Position numbers and translations under genes: made by a program. Shown here piece after piece: positions 9,533-19,915 of a DNA stretch of 64,000 bases; position 1 is the first letter of the stretch, and every line of letters begins with the position of its first letter. The stretch is from Bdellovibrionales bacterium. GTDB taxonomy: Bacteria > Bdellovibrionota > UBA1018 > CAIMNF01. The DNA lies in NCBI GenBank assembly GCA_947372355.1, contig CANBTI010000004.1:1-64000 (forward strand), given 5' to 3'. The notes beneath the pieces were generated by a model. The model saw nothing but the letters and a program-made list of their open reading frames with translations. It had not been told where the DNA came from and did no database searches.

Positions 9533-10702
9533 ATGAAGGTATTGAATTACAAGCATCTTAAGTTGATACTGGCTTTACTTGTTCCCCTCATTTCATTTGG
9601 ATCCGTTGCTCAAGCATCCTCCATTGAAGTGGTACAGAGTGTGCCTCTTGAAACCACACTCCAAGTTCCTAATATCCGCCTCACAAATCAAGTTTGGTTA
9701 GAGATGATTTCTTCAGCAAAGAAATCAATCGATCTTGAGCAGTTCTATATCAATAATCAATCAGGCCAATCTCTTGAACCCATATTAACAGCGCTGATAG
9801 CAGCTGCAAATCGTGGTGTTCAGGTTCGATTCATTGTGGATATTAAATTTTTTCAAAATTATCCAGATGTTCCGAATCAATTGAGTAAAATTCAAAACAT
9901 CCAAGTGAAAACGATTGATTTCTCCTCTTATGGTGGAATTCAACATGCAAAATTTTTCATTGTGGATCAATCCCTTTCTTTTCTAGGAAGTGCTAACTTT
10001 GATTGGTTGGCTCTTTCCCACATTCACGAAGTGGGTTTAAAAGTGGATGATGCTTCTGTCAGTGCAGGCTTAGAAAATATTTTTGCTCATGATTGGTCTG
10101 TGGGAAAACTACTGGGTGGGAATTCTTTTTTGCCTTTTACTGATATCGTCGATAGTGGGAAGCCAAAAAAGGGAATGGTTGCGATTGCTCAGTTAGTCGC
10201 TTCTCCCACGAATGATTTACCGAGTGGAGTCTCTCCCTCATTAAATGCGATTCTTCAGCTCTTGGCTTCAGCGCGCACTTCAATTAAAATTCAGGTTTAT
10301 CAATATTCAACTAAGGCTACAAAAGGTGCTTGGTTGATGCTCGATAATGAAATTAGAAAAGCGGCGAATCGTGGAGTTCAAGTTAAACTGATGGTGGATG
10401 CAGTCGCTTTAAAATCAGCATCATCAGAACTAAAAGCATTAACGGCTTCTAAAAACATTCAAGTGCGTGCGGTTACGATTCCCCAGTGGTCTGGTGGTCC
10501 GATTCAGTATGCTCGATTGATCCATAGTAAGTATTTTACAGTGGATGGAAGTTCCTCATGGGTAGGAACTGAAAACTGGAGTGAGAGTTATTTCTCTGGT
10601 TGTAGAAATGTGGGATTGATCATTCCTTCTCGCGATACCACGGCTCAGCTGGATCAAATCTTTGATCAGGTGTGGAACAGCGCATATGCTGCGGCGCTGT
10701 AG
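9533..10702 (+). CDS. secreted phospholipase D-like protein with two HKD motifs
   Basis: Signal peptide-like N-terminus; HAKFFIVD...GSANFDW and HSKYFTVD...GTENWSE. Confidence 0.88.
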   Translation: MKVLNYKHLKLILALLVPLISFGSVAQASSIEVVQSVPLETTLQVPNIRLTNQVWLEMISSAKKSIDLEQFYINNQSGQSLEPILTALIAAANRGVQVRFIVDIKFFQNYPDVPNQLSKIQNIQVKTIDFSSYGGIQHAKFFIVDQSLSFLGSANFDWLALSHIHEVGLKVDDASVSAGLENIFAHDWSVGKLLGGNSFLPFTDIVDSGKPKKGMVAIAQLVASPTNDLPSGVSPSLNAILQLLASARTSIKIQVYQYSTKATKGAWLMLDNEIRKAANRGVQVKLMVDAVALKSASSELKALTASKNIQVRAVTIPQWSGGPIQYARLIHSKYFTVDGSSSWVGTENWSESYFSGCRNVGLIIPSRDTTAQLDQIFDQVWNSAYAAAL

Positions 10703-10813
10703 CTCTTGATAACTGCTTAAAAAACAAGATGCGCGCTAAGTCATCCTAATGATTAAAGAAAATGTCTCAGGTTCTGTCAGAGATCTGTCGATAGGATTTT
10801 GACTGGAGCATTT

Positions 10814-11602
10814 ATGAAATTTTATTTATTAGTTTTGATTTTAACGATGACTGGGACTGCTTTTGCTAATCCTTTGGATTATCTAAAAAACACCATCCAA
10901 AAAGATGGCTACATTCTCTATCAAACACCTCTCACTTTTTCTGGAACTGGAACTCTGGTAGGAGGAACGCCGGATGCGATCAGTATCGTTTCTGATCCTC
11001 AAACATGTTTTCCTGATGTGATGAATGGTCAGTCGAGCAATATTCGAAGAGTGGATTCGATTGATTTAGGAAGCATCTCTCAGACCACAAGCTTTGATGG
11101 AACCGTAGGAGTGGATTTATTGAAATTCATGAATACAGCGAACTCCATTTTTAAAATCGGCGCGAACGTGAGCGGCATTCAATCCGTGGATCTTACCTTT
11201 CAAGGTGCAAGAATTGAGTACATTGACACAATCTATTTAGAAGAATTTTATAAAAATAAAATGAGTGATCCATGTAAAAAGCTACTCAATTCAGTTGGTT
11301 TTGTGATTCAAGCCTTAAGAGTGGACCAAATGAGATTTTCATTTAAAAATAAATCAGGAGCTTATATCAACATTGCAGCCGATGGAATTTCACAATATTT
11401 CAATATTGATATGAATGTGAATTATCACATTGAGCAAAACTACACACTCGTGATCGACACTCCAAAATACATTGGCTATCAATTAGGGCGATTGCAGGAA
11501 GAAGATAAGGGTCTTGCTTTGTATCGAGCACAAAAAACTTTTATGAATCGTTATGTATTCAAATCCATTGCGATCTTTAAAGAAATGCTTCAACTAGACT
11601 AG
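10814..11602 (+). CDS. hypothetical exported protein
   Basis: MKFYLLVLILTMTGTAFA signal-like N-terminus. ATG at 10814 within the longer listed ORF. Confidence 0.6.
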   Translation: MKFYLLVLILTMTGTAFANPLDYLKNTIQKDGYILYQTPLTFSGTGTLVGGTPDAISIVSDPQTCFPDVMNGQSSNIRRVDSIDLGSISQTTSFDGTVGVDLLKFMNTANSIFKIGANVSGIQSVDLTFQGARIEYIDTIYLEEFYKNKMSDPCKKLLNSVGFVIQALRVDQMRFSFKNKSGAYINIAADGISQYFNIDMNVNYHIEQNYTLVIDTPKYIGYQLGRLQEEDKGLALYRAQKTFMNRYVFKSIAIFKEMLQLD

Positions 11603-11681
11603 CTCATTGTGCAATGGAATGGATAATCTCTTCAGATTTTCCCATATTGTCAGATCCAAATCTTAAGGTTATTGTGGGTAA

Positions 11682-12062
11682 ATGAAAACAAAAGTACTAT
11701 TCGTGATTCAGTTACTCATGGGTCTCATTTTTTTCGTATTTGGATTAAATGGGTTCCTGAACTTTATTCCACAGCCACCTCTTACTGGAACAGCTTTAAC
11801 ATTCTTTACCGGTATGATGGCAGCTCCCTATTTTATTCCTGTATTGAAGGGAACTGAAGTTTTGGTTGGTTTGGCTTTACTCACCAATCGATTTGTTGCT
11901 TTAGCATTAGTGGTGATTGCACCGATTATTCTTCAAATATTTTTATATCACACAATTGTGGATCCAAGCGGAGCGCCGATGGCTATTGCTCTTGTGGTGT
12001 TTTTAATCACACTCATGATCAGTAAATCAGCTAATTATAAAACAGTGCTAGCTGCAAAGTAA
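11682..12062 (+). CDS. DoxX-like small membrane protein
   Basis: Four hydrophobic segments and GLNGFLNFIP / GTEVLVGLALL pattern. Confidence 0.65.
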   Translation: MKTKVLFVIQLLMGLIFFVFGLNGFLNFIPQPPLTGTALTFFTGMMAAPYFIPVLKGTEVLVGLALLTNRFVALALVVIAPIILQIFLYHTIVDPSGAPMAIALVVFLITLMISKSANYKTVLAAK

Positions 12063-12075
12063 AAGAGGGAATCTT

Positions 12076-12777
12076 ATGATTCAAATTAGAAAATCAAATG
12101 AACGGGGCAGTTTTGATCATGGTTGGTTAAGAACGAGTCATACGTTTAGTTTTTCTGATTATCATGATCCAAAGTTTATGGGTTTTCGAGCGCTCAGGGT
12201 GATCAATGATGATTACATTGGAGCAGATGAGGGTTTTCCCACTCATGGTCACCGTGACATGGAAATCATCACCTATGTGATTGAAGGAGCCCTGGCTCAT
12301 AAAGATACGCTTGGAAATCAAGCCGTAATCTATCCAGGGGAAGTGCAGTACATGGCTGCAGGAACTGGAATTCAGCATTCTGAATTTAATCATCTGAAGG
12401 AGCAAGAAACTCATCTTCATCAGATTTGGATCATTCCAGATCGTGCAGGTCATGCCCCAAGGTACGGACAAAAATCTTTTGTCCCTCAATTAAAAGAAAA
12501 AAACTTTGTTCTCACTATTTCTCCTGATGGAAGAGATGAATCTATCGCTATTCATCAAGATGCATTCATGTATGTGGGGAAACCTAAAAAAAATGAAGTC
12601 GTCGAATATGAACTCTCTTCAAAAAGATTTGCCTGGATTCAAATCATCAAAGGAACTCTTAATCTAAATGGAAATATTGATTTGAAAGCCGGAGATGGTG
12701 CTGCAATTTCTAATGAAACCGTTTTGAAGTTATTGGCAATGGATCAAGCTGAGTTTTTACTTTTTGATTTGGCTTAA
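12076..12777 (+). CDS. pirin family protein
   Basis: FSDYHDPKFMGFRALRVINDD, FPTHGHRDMEIITYVIEGALAHKDTLGN, GTGIQHSEFN: classic pirin signature. Confidence 0.93.
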   Translation: MIQIRKSNERGSFDHGWLRTSHTFSFSDYHDPKFMGFRALRVINDDYIGADEGFPTHGHRDMEIITYVIEGALAHKDTLGNQAVIYPGEVQYMAAGTGIQHSEFNHLKEQETHLHQIWIIPDRAGHAPRYGQKSFVPQLKEKNFVLTISPDGRDESIAIHQDAFMYVGKPKKNEVVEYELSSKRFAWIQIIKGTLNLNGNIDLKAGDGAAISNETVLKLLAMDQAEFLLFDLA

Positions 12778-12786
12778 TCGATAAAT

Positions 12787-13509
12787 TTAAAATGCTAAGT
12801 AAAAATCCTTGGTCAATTCCCGATACTGATGGGTGTAATTCAAATGACCATTTTCTTCGATGATGAGAATTTCTTCTAAATAATGAAAAGCTATTTTTTC
12901 AAATTGCATGAGATGTCTTTTCTCAAAGCTTTCACCGGCTTTGGTTTGAACCCTGAGTAATTTAGATAAAACAAGCCCTGCATTTTCAGCGATGGATCTA
13001 AATAGTTTTGCCTCTGGAGTGGGCAAAACCACACAAAGTTTTCCCTCATGGCTCAAAAGTTGAAGCGAGGCTTTCACTAATACTTTAAATGGAAGCTGCT
13101 CCGTGTTTCTAGCAATCGATTTTGAAGTTCCAGTGGCATGGGCTTTAGAGTTGAAGTAGGGGGGATTTGAGATGATGAGCTCAAACTTTAGCGGTTGAAG
13201 GGGTGAGACTAAAAAATCTTGGATGGAAGAGTGCTGAATTTGAATTCGTTCACGCCATTTTGATGCATTAGCATTTTCACTAGCCTGATGAAAAGCATCT
13301 TCATCGATATCAATCCCCATCACCGAAGCATTGCTTTTTTGAGCCATCATCAATGCCAAAATGCCCGAGCCAGTACCGATATCTAAGATGTGCTGAGTGC
13401 CTTCTGGGTTTACCCAGGAACCGAGCAAAACCGAATCAGTACCCACCTTGAAGGCGCACCGATCTTGTTGGATGGTGAATTGTTTAAATTGAAAATCCTG
13501 AGAGCTCAT
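12787..13509 (-). CDS. tRNA1(Val) adenine-N6 methyltransferase-like protein (TrmN6/YfiC family)
   Basis: SAM motif ILDIGTGSGILALMMAQ, catalytic NPPY (ISNPPYFNS), N-terminal FTIQQDRCAFKVGTDSVLLG. Confidence 0.85.
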   Translation of the reverse strand: MSSQDFQFKQFTIQQDRCAFKVGTDSVLLGSWVNPEGTQHILDIGTGSGILALMMAQKSNASVMGIDIDEDAFHQASENANASKWRERIQIQHSSIQDFLVSPLQPLKFELIISNPPYFNSKAHATGTSKSIARNTEQLPFKVLVKASLQLLSHEGKLCVVLPTPEAKLFRSIAENAGLVLSKLLRVQTKAGESFEKRHLMQFEKIAFHYLEEILIIEENGHLNYTHQYRELTKDFYLAF

Positions 13510-14258
13510 TATTTGAAATTACGAAGGAGTGCGTGGATATCACAGGAGCTTCCTTCCGCTTCTACTGTTTTCACAAATTGTTTAACATCTTCTTTATTAA
13601 GTATTTCGGAAGCTTCTTTTACGTATTTTTTAATGTCTTTTTTCTTCATTTCACCAGGAGGAATGATTAGCCCTTTTTTCTTTAAAACTTCAGAAAGATA
13701 AAATTCATAATATGGAATTTCAACTTCTTTGAGTAAACCTTCTTCACTCATGATCCAAACCAAGGAGCGGTAAGGATTATCTCCGCATTCTCTTAAACTT
13801 TTTGGAAATGCTTTGGAAAGTGGATCCGCAATTGAACCATCTGCTTTTTTTAAAAAACAATATTTCTCTGCATTCATTTTTTCCCAGAAAGTTTTTAAGT
13901 CCAAGTTCGACCAATTTTCTTTCACCACCACATCTACTTTTTTATGACCGGTTTCAAGTAATGCTAAAGAAGTGTGGTGATGATCAATGAGGTAGAGTTT
14001 TCCTTCGGGACCGATTACAACGGGAACAATTTTCTTTTCAATTACTTTTTCGATTTTATGTTCGGAAAGAGATTCAAATTCTTTCACCTTCTTTTTTACC
14101 TGATACTGTCCTACTTCCGGTTGGGTGGGGTGAAGATCTTCGATTTTATAAGTGCATTTAGCTCCTGTGATCATTTCTATTGAGCATGGAGGTAATTTGC
14201 TTTCAGCGAAAGCATTGATACTGAGACTCAGGAATAGAAGGGGGAGAAATCTGCGCAT
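13509..14258 (-). CDS. secreted ParB/Srx-fold (ParB-like nuclease family) protein
   Basis: Signal peptide-like N-terminus; IEDLHPTQPEVGQYQVKKKV and GKLYLIDHHHTSLALLE, resembling ParBc_2-type proteins. Confidence 0.65.
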   Translation of the reverse strand: MRRFLPLLFLSLSINAFAESKLPPCSIEMITGAKCTYKIEDLHPTQPEVGQYQVKKKVKEFESLSEHKIEKVIEKKIVPVVIGPEGKLYLIDHHHTSLALLETGHKKVDVVVKENWSNLDLKTFWEKMNAEKYCFLKKADGSIADPLSKAFPKSLRECGDNPYRSLVWIMSEEGLLKEVEIPYYEFYLSEVLKKKGLIIPPGEMKKKDIKKYVKEASEILNKEDVKQFVKTVEAEGSSCDIHALLRNFK

Positions 14259-14271
14259 TTCAATGAATCAC

Positions 14272-14706
14272 TTATTTTGAAAAGTATTTGAATAAAGAAA
14301 CCATCGTGTTTCTTGTATTACCATAAGAGGTGGTTGCGAGTTGAATGCTAGAACTGGATTTGTCGTAAGAAATGGCACCTAATTGAGTGCAGGTAGAATT
14401 GTTCAAGGTCCAGTCTGCTTCGATGAGTTCAGAGCCTTGGTTAAAAATGGATCCAGAGCTGATCGCTTTTCCAATTTTCACATTTCCTGCAACAGTAGAT
14501 GATTTGCCGCTAGCGGTGTTGCATTGATTATCTTTAAACCAGGTTCTGGTGATCGTAACATCCAAACTATTTTCAGCGGCAGTTGGAGCTTTTTGAAACT
14601 GCACCGTATCTATTGTATAACCTTGCTCGAGATCGGCTTGGGTCATCACACAAGTGGTAGACCAATTTGAGCCAGCCAACACTGCAAGTAGGGTAATTAG
14701 ATTCAT
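14272..14706 (-). CDS. hypothetical exported protein
   Basis: Signal-like N-terminus MNLITLLAVLAGSNWS from ATG at 14706. Confidence 0.5.
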   Translation of the reverse strand: MNLITLLAVLAGSNWSTTCVMTQADLEQGYTIDTVQFQKAPTAAENSLDVTITRTWFKDNQCNTASGKSSTVAGNVKIGKAISSGSIFNQGSELIEADWTLNNSTCTQLGAISYDKSSSSIQLATTSYGNTRNTMVSLFKYFSK

Positions 14707-14780
14707 AAAAAAGCTCCTTAGATTGAGGCGTAGTTTAGCTGAATTGAGGTATATATTCAACAAAAGAGATTTAAATAGAA

Positions 14781-14817
14781 AAAACCCAGTAAAATCATTG
14801 ATCTTACTGGGTTTTTT
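14781..14817. terminator. bidirectional rho-independent terminator
   Basis: aaaacccagtaa-aatcattgatc-ttactgggtttttt, between typA and the downstream gene. Confidence 0.8.
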
Positions 14818-14847
14818 CTAATTTTTTCGAGAGTTAAAGATCGGTAA

Positions 14848-16737
14848 TTATTTAATACGATCTTCACGTTTCACTGAACGTAAGTTCAATGGGAGAACTT
14901 TTTTACGCATACGAACGTTCTCAGGAGTCACTTCAATCCATTCATCCTCATCAATCCACTCAAGGCAACGCTCAAGAGACATATCTCTGATACCCGCAAG
15001 AGTAACGAGAACTTCGGTATGGGCTGAACGAATGTTGGTGAGTTTCTTTTCCTTACAAGGATTCACGTTCATGTCGTTTTCTTTAGCATTTTCACCGATG
15101 ATCATTCCTTCGTAAACTTTTACGCCTGGTTTGATGAAAAGCATTCCGCGTTCTTCCAATGTAAGGAGTGCATACTCAATGGATGAACCCGTACGATCGG
15201 AAATCAAAGCTCCACATAAACGGTGAGTGATCTCGCCTTTGTGTGGAAAGTAATCGATCAAATAAGAACTGAATAAACCTTCTCCGCGAGTAGCGGTGAG
15301 GTAACGAGAACGAATTCCGAGTAATCCACGTGCAGGAATATCAAATTCCAAACGAACACGTTGTTTACCAATATTTTCTTGATGTGGCATGGTTTCGTAT
15401 TTTACCAATGTACCTTTACGTTCTTGGAAAATACGAGTCACATCAGAAGAAAACTCTTCTGGAAGATCGAGAACCGCTTTCTCAAATGGTTCTAAGCGTG
15501 ATCCGTCTTCAGCATAACGATAGAGAACGAGTGGTTTACCCACCATGAATTCAAAACCTTCGCGGCGCATTTGCTCAATCAAGATCGCGAATTGTAATTC
15601 TCCACGTCCCAAAATACGGAATTGATCTGAAGTTTCTACGTCTTCAAAACGAAGAGCCACGTTGTGGCGCACTTCTTTTAATAAACGTTCACGTAATTTA
15701 CGAGATTGAATCGCTTCACCTTCTTGCCCTGAAAGGGGAGAAGTGCTCACTGAAAACAACATTGCTAGAGTTGGTTTTTCAACAATGATGCGTGGAAGTG
15801 GTTCAACATCATTGCTAGAGCTGATGGTATCACCAATTTCAACGGTTTCGTTTCCGGCGATCACTCCGATATCTCCTGCGAATAATTCAGGAACTTCGGT
15901 TTGTTTCAATCCTACATAGGTGAAAACTTGAGTCACGGTAAAACTTTCAGTCGTGGGAGCTCCAGTTACTGGATGCACACCTTGACGGAATAGTTTTTGA
16001 TTTTTCTTCACCGATCCGCTGGTTACTTTACCAATGGTCAAGCGGCCTACGTATTCAGAGTAAGAAAGATTGGAAACGAGCATTTGAAATTCTTTTTTCT
16101 CGCTCACTTTTGGTGGAGGAATGACATCTACCATGAGTTTGAATAGAGGCTCAAGAGTTCCTGTTTTTTCTTTTGCTAATAAAGGTTTAATATCGTCGAA
16201 GTTAGTCGTGCACCAGCCGTGTCTTGCTGCTGCGTATACGATTGGAAAATCGCATTGATCTTCATTTGCGCCTAGTTCTAGGAACAAATCGAAAGCAGCG
16301 TTCACCACTTCATGAATACGAGTTCCATCAGAACACTCAGGGCGATCCACTTTGTTGATCACCAAAATGATTTTATGCCCCTTAGCCAGTGCTTTTTGAA
16401 GCACGAAACGGGTTTGTGGGAGGGGGCCTTCGGCCGCGTCTACTAGTAGTAACGCTCCGTCCACCATTCCCATGATGCGTTCCACTTCTCCACCGAAATC
16501 CGCATGGCCCGGAGTGTCAACAATGTTGACTTTGGTGTCACCAACCATGATGGAGGTGTTTTTTGATAAAATAGTAATCCCGCGTTCGCGCTCTAAATCT
16601 CCCGAATCCATCACGCGATCTGTGCTCGCTTGATGGGCTTGAAATGTGCCGGATTGGCGTAAAAGATGGTCTACTAACGTGGTTTTACCATGATCGACGT
16701 GGGCGATGATACATGCATTACGAATGTTTAAGCTCAT
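14848..16737 (-). CDS. typA: translational GTPase TypA/BipA
   Basis: [36 protein letters not shown], and BipA C-terminal architecture. ATG at 16737 (MSLNIRN) preferred; the ORF extends to 16785. Confidence 0.95.
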   Translation of the reverse strand: MSLNIRNACIIAHVDHGKTTLVDHLLRQSGTFQAHQASTDRVMDSGDLERERGITILSKNTSIMVGDTKVNIVDTPGHADFGGEVERIMGMVDGALLLVDAAEGPLPQTRFVLQKALAKGHKIILVINKVDRPECSDGTRIHEVVNAAFDLFLELGANEDQCDFPIVYAAARHGWCTTNFDDIKPLLAKEKTGTLEPLFKLMVDVIPPPKVSEKKEFQMLVSNLSYSEYVGRLTIGKVTSGSVKKNQKLFRQGVHPVTGAPTTESFTVTQVFTYVGLKQTEVPELFAGDIGVIAGNETVEIGDTISSSNDVEPLPRIIVEKPTLAMLFSVSTSPLSGQEGEAIQSRKLRERLLKEVRHNVALRFEDVETSDQFRILGRGELQFAILIEQMRREGFEFMVGKPLVLYRYAEDGSRLEPFEKAVLDLPEEFSSDVTRIFQERKGTLVKYETMPHQENIGKQRVRLEFDIPARGLLGIRSRYLTATRGEGLFSSYLIDYFPHKGEITHRLCGALISDRTGSSIEYALLTLEERGMLFIKPGVKVYEGMIIGENAKENDMNVNPCKEKKLTNIRSAHTEVLVTLAGIRDMSLERCLEWIDEDEWIEVTPENVRMRKKVLPLNLRSVKREDRIK

Positions 16738-16883
16738 TGAATTTCCTGTGGTTCCTGAATTTTTTGGGTTGCGTTTTGAAGACAATATAGGTAAATCTTC
16801 AATCTCTGTACAAAATTATACAGTTATTAAAATTTTTTTTATTCGCACAGTAGTGTGCACTAGTAACAGAAGGACGAAAAATC

Positions 16884-17204
16884 ATGGCACGTGTATGTGA
16901 TATAACAGGAACGAAGACTTTTAGCGGAAACAAGGTTTCTCACTCAAACATCAAAACCCGCACAAAATGGTTACCAAATTTGCATGACAAGCGTTTCATG
17001 ATCCCTGAGCTTTCTAAAACAGTTACCTTTAAGCTTTCTACTCGTGCCATTCGTACGATTGATAAGTTAGGTGGAATCTCTCAAGCAATCATGAAAGCTA
17101 AAGAAGAGAAATTAAGCCCAATGGCTCAAAAATTACGTCGTGAAATTAAAAAAGCACGCACTGCAATTTCTGCAGGAAAGAAAAAAGTAGCAACGATGCT
17201 CTAG
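16884..17204 (+). CDS. rpmB: 50S ribosomal protein L28
   Basis: MARVCDITGTKTFSGNKVSHSNIKTRTKWLPNL matches the L28 N-terminus; AGGA Shine-Dalgarno. Confidence 0.93.
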   Translation: MARVCDITGTKTFSGNKVSHSNIKTRTKWLPNLHDKRFMIPELSKTVTFKLSTRAIRTIDKLGGISQAIMKAKEEKLSPMAQKLRREIKKARTAISAGKKKVATML

Positions 17205-17275
17205 TTCTTTCGAACAATTTAACCCGTCTATAATTTAACCCGAGGCTTTATTCCGCAAGGAGTGAGGTTTCTAAG

Positions 17276-17306
17276 CCAGGTAGGGCAACTTACCTGGTTT
17301 TTTTTT
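17276..17306 (+). terminator. rho-independent terminator downstream of rpmB
   Basis: ccaggta-gggcaact-tacctgg followed by a run of T. Confidence 0.9.
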
Positions 17307-17318
17307 GTGTTTTTGAAA

Positions 17319-17672
17319 TTAACGAAATCGGATTGTGGTTAAAACGTCCGTAGCTACATCGTAATGTTTCATCACCACTTTGATCGTCGTGAATTTTGCA
17401 TGCAGATCGGTTCTATGTTTATGATTAGTTCCGTTTTTCCCGGTCTTTGCACCAGTAAATTGATAAACACCAATGTCTTCTCTGCCGAGTAGAGCTTTCG
17501 CTGCAACTGAACATTCTTCTAAGGTGGAAGCTTCAATTGAACTGCGGCTCACATCACGACCGCGTCCCCAGGGTTCTCCGCGAACATCTTGCACTTCTTT
17601 CAATTGGCAGTTGTTTGCAGCGAATGTAGATGGAGCGATGAGGACTAAACTTAAAAATAAAATAGTTTTCAT
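17319..17672 (-). CDS. hypothetical exported protein
   Basis: MKTILFLSLVLIAPSTFA signal-like N-terminus; ATG at 17672. Confidence 0.55.
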   Translation of the reverse strand: MKTILFLSLVLIAPSTFAANNCQLKEVQDVRGEPWGRGRDVSRSSIEASTLEECSVAAKALLGREDIGVYQFTGAKTGKNGTNHKHRTDLHAKFTTIKVVMKHYDVATDVLTTIRFR

Positions 17673-17735
17673 AAAGAGCACCTTTTCTTGTTCAGGTGGC
17701 ATGATAGCAAACAGGACTCTTTTAGTCAACAAAGA

Positions 17736-18491
17736 CTATTTAATTAATAAAAAATCACGGAGATGCTGATAACTTCCACGCCAAGCACCGGGTGAACGAA
17801 TTCCGTTGATGAGAGTTCCGGGTTCCGTAATGCAGGTGAGAGAGCGAGTGGTAGGGCGAATGAGAAACACAGGAATACCAACATTGGTTGCGGGCAAATC
17901 CATTTTTCTTTCGTTTCCAATGAGTAAACAATCCTTAGCATCAAAGTTTTCTTGATCGAGAAGTTCTTGGTAATATTCTGGTAATGGTTTGCAGGCATGC
18001 ATTCGATCAATCGTAGTGATGCTTTTAAAATTCTCCGGATTAATCCCACCCCAACGCATTCTCATTTGTACAATTTCTGACGACCACATTGGATTCGTTG
18101 CCAAAGTAAGAGTGTAGTGATCCTTAGCCCATTCCACAAAAGAAGCGGCACCTAAAATTTTACCAAAATGAGATTCCAATTTTGGGAACACACTTTTGAT
18201 GGATTTTAATAAATGTTTTTCAGCTTCTTCTCTTGAGATTTTAAAATTGGTTTGAAAAATTTCAACCACACGCTCTTGATTGGTTTTTTCTTTAGAGGGG
18301 GTTTTCACCACATCTTGCATTTTTTTTAGGGTGCTGAAGGCAACCTTCCATCCTTGAAATTGTTTCAACATGGGTAAAATACGAGCGATGAATTCAAAAT
18401 TCAGTAGAAAATTACCAGAATGAATCAAAGTTCCATCTAAATCTAAAAGGAGGTGTTTAAACCGAGGTGTGGAGTTCGAAAGTTCTGGCAT
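17736..18491 (-). CDS. HAD family hydrolase
   Basis: HLLLDLDGTLIHSG (motif I), LATNP (motif II), CLLIGNERKMDL (motif IV region). ATG at 18491. Confidence 0.85.
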   Translation of the reverse strand: MPELSNSTPRFKHLLLDLDGTLIHSGNFLLNFEFIARILPMLKQFQGWKVAFSTLKKMQDVVKTPSKEKTNQERVVEIFQTNFKISREEAEKHLLKSIKSVFPKLESHFGKILGAASFVEWAKDHYTLTLATNPMWSSEIVQMRMRWGGINPENFKSITTIDRMHACKPLPEYYQELLDQENFDAKDCLLIGNERKMDLPATNVGIPVFLIRPTTRSLTCITEPGTLINGIRSPGAWRGSYQHLRDFLLIK

Positions 18492-18519
18492 CGGGGATAG
18501 TTTATGTTTTAATAGAAGG

Positions 18520-19248
18520 GTGAGCAACACTTCTTATTCTCATTACATTGAAAATATCGCCGGGCAATTTGCTCAACTCTCAGGCATGACACCCCGTATT
18601 TTACCCCTGGTGAAACCCGCCGGACTTTCAGACAAACCGCGCATTTTAATTTTAGCTCCTCATCCCGATGATGAGTGCCTGATGGCGGGTTATGCATTAA
18701 GGGCCCAAGAGGAATGGGGGGCTATCGTAACAGTTGTTCCATTTAGTTTTGGTAGTCATGTGGCAAGACAAAACGCGCGCGCAGAGGAATTAAAAAAAGC
18801 GGTGGCTGCACTTGGCTTCCATTTGTTTCCGCAATCTAATTTTGAAGAATCCGTAAGGGTGTTGAATCCTGAGATCATCATTTCGCCCCATGAGCGTGAT
18901 CGACATCCCACTCACATTGCCGCTGCCGAAACCGTGAAATCTTTTTTATCCTCACACAAAAATAAAATCACTTGGATCAAAACAGAGTATTGGCAAGCCT
19001 CTGAAAAACCGAATTACTTTTTACCTTTAAGTACGGCTCATGTCGTAAAAATAGGTGAAGCCTTGATGGAGCATGAAGGTGAGATCGTTCGCAATCCTTA
19101 CCATTTGAGCTTACCGGCATGGTATATGGATCAAGCCAGACGTGCTCCTGAAGTGCTAGCGGCTCATTTTGGATTGAATCCAAATTCAAAAACAGATTCA
19201 GGAATTATTTTTGGTCAATTGCTAGAAATTGTTTCTCAAACTGGCTAG
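18520..19248 (+). CDS. PIG-L/LmbE family deacetylase
   Basis: ILAPHPDDECLMAGYAL and SPHERDRHPTHIAAAETV. GTG start at 18520 likely; ATG at 18586 is an alternative. Confidence 0.85.
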   Translation: MSNTSYSHYIENIAGQFAQLSGMTPRILPLVKPAGLSDKPRILILAPHPDDECLMAGYALRAQEEWGAIVTVVPFSFGSHVARQNARAEELKKAVAALGFHLFPQSNFEESVRVLNPEIIISPHERDRHPTHIAAAETVKSFLSSHKNKITWIKTEYWQASEKPNYFLPLSTAHVVKIGEALMEHEGEIVRNPYHLSLPAWYMDQARRAPEVLAAHFGLNPNSKTDSGIIFGQLLEIVSQTG

Positions 19249-19915
19249 CATGCAAAAATCCGAAATACAGTGATGCGGAATTAATAATGTGCCACATTCC
19301 ATGGCCTTGAAACCAATGGTTTTCAGGCCAGCAAAGTACCCGAGTGAGATCAAGAGCTGAAATAACTGCTGCTACCAAAAGAGCGGCAACACTCATCCAA
19401 AAATATTTTCGACTTTCCACTTTTTGAATCAATTCGGTTCTCATGATCGCAATAATCAAAACCACGACATAAAGCTGAATGGGGAAATGAACCAAGGTAG
19501 ATCCATAAGTAATGAGGGTGAGGGCAAAGGTGGCCAACCAAAATTGCTGTTTTCCATTTGAGCCCGAACCCCATTTGCCCATTCGAGATAAGTTCGACAT
19601 CAGCATTAAGGTTAAAAACACATACATTCCAAAATAATCAAAAACCTGGGTAAAAGAATTTAAGCTCATGTGGAAAACAAAAGAACTAGTGCCAACCCAA
19701 ATTGCAGCGGCACTAAAAAAGCGAAGAACGTTACTTTGTGAATTTTTGGCTTTTCTCCAAATCAGGAATGCAACGAGGAGATAAGCAAGATTGGTCCAGG
19801 TATTAAATGGGGTAACGAAGTAAGAACAAATCTTCTCTTCACACCAAGAGATGTTGGGTGGATATTTTGAATTTAAATCATACCAAGGGCAACCTGGTAA
19901 AAATGGGGTACTCAT
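19205..19915 (-). CDS. alkaline ceramidase-like integral membrane protein
   Basis: NTWTNLAYLLVAFLIW, SSFVFHMSLN, FDYFGMYVF, GHGMWHIINSASLYF: ceramidase-family pattern with multiple TM segments. 3' end overlaps the PIG-L gene by 44 bp. Confidence 0.65.
   Translation of the reverse strand: MSTPFLPGCPWYDLNSKYPPNISWCEEKICSYFVTPFNTWTNLAYLLVAFLIWRKAKNSQSNVLRFFSAAAIWVGTSSFVFHMSLNSFTQVFDYFGMYVFLTLMLMSNLSRMGKWGSGSNGKQQFWLATFALTLITYGSTLVHFPIQLYVVVLIIAIMRTELIQKVESRKYFWMSVAALLVAAVISALDLTRVLCWPENHWFQGHGMWHIINSASLYFGFLHASQFEKQFLAIDQK

Noticed and set aside
17205-17275. Possible tRNA or small RNA after rpmB
   Set aside because: No cloverleaf or TPsiC-like signature; the only clear structure is the terminator that follows.
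18492-18530. Apparent head-to-head overlap of the HAD hydrolase and PIG-L deacetylase ORFs
   Set aside because: Disappears when the more plausible starts (18491 on minus, 18520 on plus) are used.
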